The notes below the pieces were generated by a model that was not told the DNA's origin, did no database searches, and saw only the letters and a program-made list of their open reading frames with translations. 64,000 nt of DNA, from NCBI GenBank assembly GCA_038030265.1, contig CM075940.1:17683604-17747603 (forward strand), written 5' to 3'. Made by a program: the position numbers and the translations under genes. Origin of the DNA: Corythucha ciliata. Taxonomy: Eukaryota; Arthropoda; Insecta; Hemiptera; Tingidae. How positions within the stretch are numbered: the stretch's first letter is position 1; each line of letters opens with the position of its first letter. This document shows positions 58,501 to 64,000 of the stretch, piece by piece.

Positions 58501-61500
58501 CTATTTTCTACATAGCACCAGTATCACACCAAAATAGATGACCTCATCGAAAAAACATCGGCCAGTATGAGCCAAGGAATGATCTCCAAACTCATTGCCG
58601 TTCTGGAAGCGACTCTGTCGAAAATGTCCCGTTACGACGAAGGGAGCTTGATAGGATCAATTCTCAGCTTTACGGTAAGCAGTTCTTTACCTAACTTTTT
58701 TTTTCATTCATAAAAAAATCTTGCCCCCCCCCCTTTTATCGTAGAATGTTTCCGGCTCTGGCAAGGACATGGGGCAAGCTTATGTCAACTTCACAAGAAA
58801 CTGTATGGATCAAATAAGGAGCAAAGTAAACGACGAGCTGTGGATACTGAATTTTTTCGAAGTAAAAGAGAAAAAAAATGTGTAAGACTCGAATCGAACT
58901 AATAACCGTTTTGCCCCCCCCCCCCATCCCACAGCAATGGTACACCGCTCAAATCCAAATGTTGTGTAACTGGTTGTCCGAAAGGATCGACCACTCCTTG
59001 CATCCTTGCCAATGTACCTGTTTGGCTCACGTAGTAAAGGTGAGTAGATTAAATTACAAACAATCAGGAATAGGGGGAAGGGTTACATTATGGACGTAGT
59101 CGTTACTTTCACCGAGTTTCAATAATTTGAGTGCGACGATGAAACTGAAGATGGCGAGGAGCCGAAACAATTAACGTTGCCAACTACGGTTACGTCAATA
59201 ATGTGACTAAAGTTTTAGAAGATCTTTCCTGATTGCATTTTTGCCTAATGTGAAATGTGATATATATTTTAGTTGGTTATGAAATGTACGAAATTGTCGG
59301 GTAGGTAACGATCACTCTCAGCATATTTCGATGCTTGGCGGGTTTCTTCCCGTTCAAATTCGTTATTAGAATTTGAACTTTTATTGTTAGTCTTTCCATT
59401 AATATTGACGTGGGCCCCCCCCCCTTAATGGAATTTGGAGCAGTTTAGCAGTTTGCAGTTGAAAATGGCCTGATAAAGGGAGGCCGAAACCGGTCCTGCA
59501 CCTGAAAAATAAAACTGTGGAGAGACAAAAAATTTTCGATCTTTTCACTGAAAATATTAAGCTGTAACCGCAAAATGTACTGACCTCAAAAATTTTGTAA
59601 CGAAAAAAAAAAAAACACGAAACCACAAACAAACCACAAAAGCTCTAACCGCATAAGAAGCCCTGACCACAAAAGGGCCTAACCACAAACAAATTGAACC
59701 ACAAAAACTTGAACCCCCAAAGGACCAGAATACCGAAAGCTGCATTCCTAAGAAGCTCGAAATACAAAAAGCACTAACGACAAGAAGATCTAACCTCAAA
59801 AGCTCTAACCACAAAAAGCTCTTACTACAAGAAACTCTGAACCACAGAATGCACTTGACCACAAAAAACTCTTCTTGTTGGTTCCCAAAAAGCTCGAATC
59901 TCAAAAAGGTCTAACCACATCAATACCTGATCACAAGAAGTCCAACCAAAGAAAAATTGAATTACGAAAACTTGGACCTAAAGAGACCAAACGCCGAAGC
60001 TGCAACCCCAAAATGTGCAAATAAAACGCTCTAGCCACAAAAAGCTCCAACAACAAAAACCTCTAACCAAAAATGCACTAACTAGAAAAAGCTCTTAGCA
60101 CAAAAAACACTCAAGCACTTGATCAAAAAATGCTCCAACCACAGAAAAAGTCAACCACAAAAACCAGGTTCACACGCGTCTCCATTCCACGAATAAAATT
60201 AGCATTATGTATATGCCCAATGTCAATTTTTTAGAAATGTATAGCAGAATCCGGGACAAATTGCGTCCAGGGATGACCTTGCCCGGGACAAAATTAGTCA
60301 AACCGGGACGGTTGGCAACCCTAGATTTGGCACGTTTTCTTGGCTGTAGCCCGTACAAGAAGAACATGACCCGTGGCCATCGCTTAACAAAGAATGTTAA
60401 CTTCTGGTGTTGAGCTAAATGTGGAGTCTAAATCTTAGAATTTTCAAAAACGACTAATTTGTTGAGATGGTTTTTCAAGAAAATGGGTGAATCTACCACC
60501 CGCTCACTATTCGCAATGAGTTCTGGCTCTGGCTGCGTCCTCAGGGCCCAGCCTCCAGGGGGCTCTGCCGGCCGTTGGGGGGCTGCGTCAGAGTGGTGGC
60601 AGGGGGGTTCTGGGGTCCTCAGGGGGGGGGGGATAGTCCACAGGGAGAATGTGGGATATGGTACCCTCAAGTTTTATTCAACCTTCTCCCAAATTCTGAA
60701 GTTTTGCGGCTCGTCTGATCGAAAATCCGGCTATCAAGACGGAAAACATTTCGGATTCCCCGTGTTGTGAAACCCCAAGGCAGGCAATTTCATGAAATTT
60801 TACATTTTTGCCGGAATCGTCCGTGGCTTGGGTAGATGTTTTTGACGATTTAGGCCCGGGTCGACCACATGGGTTCAAAGTTCCGCTTAATACTAATCTG
60901 AGCTTAAGAGCTTAAACCCCAATCAGAATTTAGTATTTTGAAAATAAGTATAGTAAGATACAAAATCGTTTAAACCCTTAGCAACGCTTAAACGGACACT
61001 GTCGACTAGTTCTTAGGGGAATTGTTTTTCAAGGTTTTCGACTTGAGCGGTTTATGAGTCCCTCCCGTCAATAGTCTGGCCCGCGGCCATCGCTACAATC
61101 AGCATTCGAGAATTACGTACTTTCATTAACTAGAAATGTTATTTTCATTATTTTATAAAAATGAACTATACAGAATCCAGAAATAAATAATTTTTGGATC
61201 CCAAAATTAGGGATTTCTGAAGCTATTGAAAAACGTTGTACGTTAGCGTAGACTCTGTGGAAAGATTTTCTGTTATTTTAACCGCATTTTATGACAACAA
61301 ATAGTGAAAATTGCTGTATTCTCCTAATTTTCTTCAGAAACTATACTCAGATTTCGAGCTCCAGGGTGTTATGGAGGATAAACTCAATTCTAAAACCTAT
61401 CAGACTGTATCTCAGAGAATGCAAACTGAGGAGGCAACGTGCGCTCTCACGATGAGTTCGCGTCGTGATGAAGAAGGCTTTTCAGAAGAGGGCGGTGACG

Positions 61501-61676
61501 ATGACGATCGTCGATCTCGATCCATGTCAGTCAGGGACGGTGCGGTCGGTGAGGACGGCAACTACGTTGCCAAAATCAGTAACGTGACGGCCAATGTCGC
61601 GGGTCGGCTGGGTAATGTATTCGGCAAAGGAATCGGTGGCATTACCAGCAAACTGGGCGGAGGCAGCTGGTTTTAA
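37321..61676 (+). CDS. Cadps: CAPS/CADPS, calcium-dependent activator of secretion
   Basis: 29 coding exons: 37321-37526, 41529-41706, 41775-41942, 42004-42179, 42247-42326, 42393-42544, 42610-42690, 42762-42931, 43010-43103, 43163-43284, 43347-43491, 43550-43656, 43716-43891, 43958-43978, 44042-44230, 46335-46471, 46538-46725, 48334-48435, 48498-48561, 49646-49769, 49865-49995, 57633-57789, 57852-57993, 58059-58214, 58271-58424, 58516-58674, 58745-58861, 58935-59039, 61338-61676. All phases match; the sum is 4140 nt, 1379 aa. Domain order is acidic/His-rich N-terminus, conserved N-terminal helical region (about 130-400), C2 (about 430-540), PH (about 556-667), and MUN/MHD1 (about 830-1190). 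Similarity to vertebrate CAPS1 is high throughout. CAPS primes dense-core vesicles by binding SNAREs and phosphoinositides at the plasma membrane. Introns 1, 15 and 21 are large and filled with repeats. Confidence 0.96.
38090..39165. repeat. Family B tandem array in CAPS intron 1
   Basis: About 100 bp of 'gagttagcgcttttacc' orientation is followed, after about 38190, by about 950 bp of reversed units ('cgctaattcgcggctaaat'). The internal orientation switch matches the array at 21570-22880, but the first half is shorter. Confidence 0.65.
39165..40260. repeat. Family C arrays flanking a dispersed repeat
   Basis: Units such as 'cccgcaaaatgggtttt' with 'gtgagac/gtgagaa' spacers occur at 39165-39335 and 39840-40260. 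Between them lies copy 2 of the 170-bp dispersed repeat. Confidence 0.6.
39490..39663 (+). repeat. 170-bp dispersed repeat, copy 2
   Basis: Same orientation and wording as 27226-27395: 'cgtccgggccatatcttgcc' start, 'gtctagttggtcctaacat', 'tatgggccaaaagcgggtc' end. Preceded by a short A-run, which might be a relic tail. Confidence 0.7.
40261..41157. other. CAPS intron 1 remainder, no gene
   Basis: Chance open frames only; C-run at about 40850. 'agggttgccacc' near 41062 resembles the start of the 'cagggttgccaa' repeat family. Confidence 0.45.
41158..41383 (+). mobile_element. tRNA-derived SINE, family 2
   Basis: B box GGGTTCGATCC near 41234, GC-rich tRNA-like head (41170-41250), a body of about 110 bp, and a 23-nt A tail (41360-41382). 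A perfect 8-bp target duplication GTTTGATT flanks it (41150-41157 and 41384-41391). It differs in sequence from the family 1 SINEs, and lies about 150 bp upstream of CAPS exon 2. Confidence 0.82.
41529..43103 (+). CDS. Cadps: CAPS exons 2-9, conserved N-terminal region
   Basis: Eight exons with 59-83 nt introns. Signature stretches are [49 protein letters not shown] and [14 protein letters not shown]. Exon 2 ends in a Ser/Pro-rich linker ([10 protein letters not shown]) and uses a GC donor (see findings). This region carries the family's dimerisation and vesicle-binding functions; that assignment is from the vertebrate and worm proteins. Confidence 0.95.
43010..43491 (+). CDS. Cadps: CAPS C2 domain exons 9-11
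   Basis: Spliced text runs [20 protein letters not shown], then [20 protein letters not shown] and [20 protein letters not shown]. The fold is a C2 domain lacking most calcium-binding aspartates, as in other CAPS proteins. The exon 10/11 junction gives KPMWETQGDF where vertebrates have KPTWGTQGDF. Confidence 0.94.
43550..44230 (+). CDS. Cadps: CAPS PH domain exons 12-15, with 21-nt microexon
   Basis: Includes [47 protein letters not shown] and [20 protein letters not shown]. Exon 14 (43958-43978) is only 21 nt and encodes ANLMVGM. Vertebrates have a different short linker at this point. The PH domain binds phosphatidylinositol 4,5-bisphosphate in family members; the basic KKWKKR cluster is present. 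Confidence 0.94.
44231..46334. other. CAPS intron 15 with assorted repeats
   Basis: From left to right: non-coding sequence to 44900; copy 2 of the 'cagggttgccaacc' repeat (44901-45045); a family A fragment (45230-45365, 'tttttgtggttagagcattt'); a pair of direct repeats (45372-45435 and 45722-45782, sharing 'cgcttaataacg' and 'atcgagagcg'); and between them an inverted pair 'gagctcccagcac'/'gtgctgggagctc' (45499 and 45598). G-run at about 46193. No exon recognised. Confidence 0.5.
44901..45045 (+). repeat. Dispersed repeat 'cagggttgccaa', copy 2
   Basis: Begins CAGGGTTGCCAACCATCC, passes 'gtcccgg' and 'aaattgacgttgggcatac', and ends near 'gtgtgaacctgg'. Copies in the other orientation are at 20860-21012 and 60170-60330. 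Confidence 0.65.
46335..49995 (+). CDS. Cadps: CAPS exons 16-21, start of MUN region
   Basis: Encodes [80 protein letters not shown] and [20 protein letters not shown]. Exon 21 ends [11 protein letters not shown] in phase 0, where the alternative microexons attach. Intron 19 contains the nested MITE and SINE. Confidence 0.95.
46992..47027 (+). CDS. Cadps: Possible CAPS cassette exon, 36 nt
   Basis: Acceptor 'cttatcctag' and donor GTTTGT bound 36 nt that would insert 12 residues ([12 protein letters not shown] with the flanking R kept) between exons 17 and 18 without changing frame (phase 2 in and out). The donor is weak. There is no support from a known isoform, so it is only a candidate. 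Confidence 0.3.
47028..48333. other. CAPS intron 17 remainder
   Basis: AT-rich intron; an open stretch at 47161-47307 is out of phase with the flanking exons. No repeat recognised. Confidence 0.5.
48562..49074. other. CAPS intron 19, left part
   Basis: One open frame (48682-48933, 83 codons) has no recognisable homology, and no splice context that fits CAPS. Confidence 0.4.
49075..49560 (+). mobile_element. SINE family 1, second copy, split by a MITE
   Basis: The right part (49374-49560) matches the SINE at 13011: 'aacccagcgggcctgggttc' with the same B box, 'cccattacactataaggct' and 'ctcggcttcgtgtgggcgtt'. The first ten bases of the head (from 49075) are separated from it by the 288-bp MITE. 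The 3' third and A tail are missing. Confidence 0.75.
49086..49373. mobile_element. 288-bp MITE with 9-10 bp target duplication
   Basis: The terminal inverted repeats read ATAGAGATAATA and TATAACTA..AGAG at both ends (about 24 bp). Immediately outside both ends is GAGCTATAC (49076-49084 and 49374-49382), a 9-bp target duplication (10 bp with one mismatch). A 9-bp duplication is typical of Mutator-like elements. No coding capacity. Confidence 0.8.
51223..51234 (+). CDS. Cadps: CAPS microexon, 12 nt (AYRS)
   Basis: A pyrimidine tract of about 60 nt and 'gttctcag' precede GCTTACAGATCG, followed by a consensus GTGAGT donor. It fits phase 0 between exons 21 and 22, giving HYAE-AYRS. Vertebrate CAPS has a short optional insert (PHVDKGE) at this same place, between HHAE and AFAW. 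Confidence 0.62.
51394..51399 (+). CDS. Cadps: CAPS microexon, 6 nt (DK)
   Basis: 'tttattacag' precedes GACAAA, followed by a perfect GTAAGT donor. In phase 0 it adds DK, giving AYRS-DK-AFAWF. The vertebrate insert at this position also contains DK. Six nucleotides is near the lower limit for an exon, so RNA support matters. Confidence 0.5.
52241..52732. repeat. Family B tandem array, interrupted by BEL/Pao
   Basis: Units 'aaaaaacgctaat' and 'cgcggctaaaa' repeat about 14 times. The array resumes right of the Pao element (56285-56350, 'aaagctaaatcatgcctaaa'), so the retrotransposon landed inside it. Confidence 0.6.
53359..54730 (+). pseudogene. Pao-type gag remnant with zinc knuckle
   Basis: Open start [20 protein letters not shown] through 53601, then many stops; words such as [12 protein letters not shown] remain around 53830. 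A CCHC-like knuckle ([14 protein letters not shown]) is visible near 54598-54640, followed by [19 protein letters not shown], typical of Pao gag-pol. Confidence 0.7.
55077..56159 (+). pseudogene. Pao-type protease and reverse transcriptase remnant
   Basis: The first piece (to 55691) holds the protease: [20 protein letters not shown]. The catalytic D-S/T-G reads D-P-G, so it is probably dead. Then comes [20 protein letters not shown] and [14 protein letters not shown], hallmarks of Pao. After a frame change, [35 protein letters not shown] and [13 protein letters not shown] give the first reverse transcriptase motifs, ending in a stop before the catalytic YxDD. Confidence 0.8.
56283..57632. other. 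CAPS intron 21, right part
   Basis: A short family B remainder to 56350, then unique sequence with A-rich runs (57208-57250) and a C-run just upstream of exon 22 (57541). No gene. Confidence 0.5.
57633..59039 (+). CDS. Cadps: CAPS exons 22-28, MUN/MHD1 region
   Basis: Seven exons encoding [80 protein letters not shown] and [16 protein letters not shown]. These are followed by [12 protein letters not shown] and [18 protein letters not shown]. This is the helical rod that binds syntaxin and SNAP-25-type SNAREs in the family. Intron 25 and intron 27 contain 8- to 10-nt C-runs just before the acceptor. Confidence 0.95.
59555..60165. repeat. Family A tandem array in CAPS intron 28
   Basis: Same orientation as 15824-17600, with shared long phrases ('gctgtaaccgcaaaatg', 'gaccaaacgccgaagctgca'). 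At least 25 diverged units. Confidence 0.7.
60170..60330 (-). repeat. Dispersed repeat 'cagggttgccaa', copy 3
   Basis: The minus strand starts CTAGGGTTGCCAACCGTCCC and continues through 'ttgtcccggattctgc' and 'aaaattgacattgggcat'. It is close to the copy at 44901-45045 and adjoins the family A array. Confidence 0.65.
60331..61337. other. CAPS intron 28 remainder
   Basis: Contains a G-run at about 60621 and 'gtctgatcgaaaatccg' (60713), shared with 5690. It also holds a repeat at 60850-60890 with 'gggtcgaccacatgggttc', inverse to 15130-15160. No exon seen. Confidence 0.45.
61338..61676 (+). CDS. Cadps: CAPS exon 29, C-terminus and stop
   Basis: It encodes [20 protein letters not shown] and then TEEATCAL, an acidic/basic patch ([16 protein letters not shown]) and a Gly-rich end [17 protein letters not shown] before TAA. 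Vertebrate CAPS stops in an acidic tail, so the Gly-rich SWF end is an invertebrate feature. Intron 28 is 2.3 kb and holds a family A array. Confidence 0.93.
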   Translation, partial: KLYSDFELQGVMEDKLNSKTYQTVSQRMQTEEATCALTMSSRRDEEGFSEEGGDDDDRRSRSMSVRDGAVGEDGNYVAKISNVTANVAGRLGNVFGKGIGGITSKLGGGSWF

Positions 61677-64000
61677 GAAAAAGGGGTCGCAATGAGTGTG
61701 GGATTTTTCTTTTTATCAAAAGAAAAGTCCTTTATTATTTTTCAACATTGTTAAATAAGTTTAATGCACAGGCGTTAGGTATTCATGTGTGGAGAGTGAG
61801 TGTGAAACTAAAGTTGCATGAATGATAATCATGAGCGTCTCTATAATTTAGAGGGATAGTACCTGTTTGTCCCTGTCAAAACGAGTTGTTTTTCTAATAA
61901 TTCGATATTGCCTTGTTACGATGTTCAGAATGAACGATTATTGTTATTCAATCGTGTAAATTTACTTTTTTCATGATGGCCAGTGATTATATAAAACATT
62001 TTGCAGTGATATTATGGTGGAACAAACCATTAGAAATTGTATCGTTACTTCAATGAAGTAAATCGTTTCCTGTTAATATTCTAGCAATACATAGAAACTT
62101 CTGTTATAACGGTCGTTTTAATAAAATAAAAAAAAAACAAGAGAAAACAGTGCCTGATTACGCATAACAGTAGGGTGCAGTAAATTTGTGCTCCTCAAAG
62201 ACAGTAATGAATTATACGTATTCATTGAAGCATGCGTTTACGATAAGTAACTGTTGTTATTTAGTGATGTAATAATTTCATACTCCAACACAGTAGTGGG
62301 GTATTTTATTGTTGATCATTTTATCTGAGAGATATATATACACGTATAAACAAGAATTAATAGAACTCTTAATCAATTTATTTTTTTTTTCTCGGACTCA
62401 TTATCCACGTTGCTCCCGCTGTTTATGTTTCCTTAACGTAATTTTGTCTAACTTTCGGTGAAAATTGTTACCATGAATGTGATTCTTGTGAATTTCTTCA
62501 CTTTTACAAAAATTCAACTTCTAAAAGCATGTCTAGCGAGACAATATCAATAGTAGAACGGTTCGCGCTTGAGTTTGAAGTAAACTCATGCAAATACTGA
62601 GTAAGACCCCCAACCCCTCTAACACGCTAACTGTTTTTTATGCGTTTTTTAAATCCCGCCAATAAATTACACGATAGGTCTAACGAAATAGTACAATGTA
62701 ATATTTAATAAGTATTGAAATGTATTAGTCACTATTGTGATTTTTTAAAAAAAAATTCCGTTAACTACATTCCTATAGCTACTTTTTCTTCTATTATTTA
62801 AATCAAGTGATTCTAGTCTTATACGGTTAATTTTCAGCCAAGTGATAACTACACTTTTTATATTCTAGTCTATTCTTACACTTAACACCTTCATTTACTT
62901 CGTTGCTTTACTTATGAAATACGGACTACCGATAAAATTAAAAATCTAAATAGTTGTTGCTATCAAGGCCTAAAAGATGTAAAGAAAAAACAATATTTTG
63001 AAGAAAAAAAGCGTAGAAACTGCTATTCTCTTGACTGTAGACCTAATATCGTGACCATTATTCTACTTAGGAGCTAGCCCGGCGGCTTGTTATGTTTTTT
63101 GTTATTGAAACTATTGTTATATTGTTACGCAATTATTTGTAGTCCAAACCATTTTTGCATTGGGAAACTCCTTCAGTGCCTTCTGTTGTGATTCGCTCGT
63201 TTTTGTTGGCGTTGTTGAATGTTTGACTTCTACTGTCAACATTCCCCCCCCATCCCCCGCCCCACCATCCCTGTTTGTTATACGATGTTTACCAAGACAA
63301 TACAGTTACCAGTTTTATAGGATTCACGTATTTTCTAGGATCAAAGCTTCCCGTTACTGTTGGAAAACATTTGTTCACTATAACTCGTCCCTTCCTTGCA
63401 ATGGGAAGTTGCACCCTATCGTTAAATACCGGATATAATTTTATATCCTTGACTGAGGTTCGTTAAGTGACTTATAGCCGCCGGAAATAATTTAATAAAC
63501 AAATTTAATGATTGCAAAAATTAACGGCTTTCCCTTATAATTCACATTTTGGTACCTCCATTTTTAAAAATTTTTTTGTTGATGAGTGAATCTCAAAAAT
63601 AGTTAATTCGAGTTGAAATAAGGTCTATTCGGGGGGTAAAATCGTAGAGTAACGTGGCGTGGGTGAGCTGCCGGACGCTTCTAGGGCGCCCGAGCACTGG
63701 TCCACCCCAGGGTAAACTTAAAAAGCAGTTTTCCTCGAACAGACCCGTAGAAAGCAACCATGACGCTGATCTACTGCGTATTTTAACCACATTCATCACG
63801 TAAAAAAGGCCCAAAATGAATAATTTTAGCTTATCCTTATTAGTTTGAGTAAACTCAAGACTTCGTGGTCAAGAAACATTCCGGTTTCATTAGTTAATTT
63901 CAGGAAACGAGTCATTAATGCAAAAATAGTTATTTCATCTTTTAAACTTTGCTTGGTAGATGATAGAAATGGTTGACATTAAAATATCGACATATTGCCT
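61677..64000. other. CAPS 3' untranslated region and downstream DNA
   Basis: AT-rich, with several possible polyadenylation hexamers, the first in good context at 62120. C-run at about 63246. Short open frames at 63160-63466 are not recognised as genes. Confidence 0.5.
62120..62125 (+). terminator. Candidate CAPS polyadenylation signal
   Basis: AATAAA about 445 nt after the CAPS stop, followed by an A-rich stretch. Alternative hexamers lie further down (for example near 63492). Confidence 0.4.

Overview
The window is animal nuclear DNA. Genes are split by short GT-AG introns, intergenic space is long and AT-rich, and transposon copies are abundant. The proteins look arthropod, most likely insect. 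A sap-sucking hemipteran would fit the base composition and repeat style, but that is a guess and I name no species.

Four host genes can be assembled exon by exon with matching splice phases. (1) An MDM1-like centriole/microtubule protein lies on the minus strand, start codon at 8976, five exons seen down to 1031, 3' end not found. (2) A CIB2-type EF-hand protein lies on the plus strand, five exons, 10071-11670, 188 aa, complete. (3) UBL3, a prenylated membrane-anchored ubiquitin-like protein, lies on the minus strand, four coding exons, 35029 down to 25908, 122 aa, complete. (4) CAPS/CADPS (calcium-dependent secretion activator) lies on the plus strand, 29 coding exons, 37321-61676, 1379 aa without two proposed microexons, complete. 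MDM1 and CIB2 are head to head (1.1 kb apart), and so are UBL3 and CAPS (2.3 kb apart). CIB2 and UBL3 converge on a 14 kb gene-free block.

The rest is mostly mobile or repeated DNA. Non-LTR retrotransposons sit at 17722-20504 (DUF4780-type ORF1, 12-bp target duplication, inserted inside an older foldback), at 28041-30030 (Jockey-like) and at 30226-30760 (minus strand). A decayed BEL/Pao LTR element (52733-56282) lies in a CAPS intron. There are three tRNA-derived SINE copies of two families, two with clear target duplications. Several terminal-inverted-repeat elements occur at 2342-2753, 4937-5167, 5799-6595, 16583-17267 (carrying a MADF-like fragment), 21064-21200 and 49086-49373.

Three families of degenerate short-unit tandem arrays recur across the window: A, built on 'aaccacaaaaagctct'; B, on 'gctaattcgcggctaaaa'; C, on 'cccgcgaaattggttttt'. 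Two family-B arrays reverse orientation internally, giving long inverted structures. Runs of 8 to 14 consecutive G or C are strikingly frequent.

The biologically most interesting points are the two in-frame microexons of CAPS (12 and 6 nt), a GC-AG intron in CAPS, the nested transposon insertions, and two well-bounded candidate exons that belong to no recognised gene (4768-4837 plus, 27851-28045 minus).
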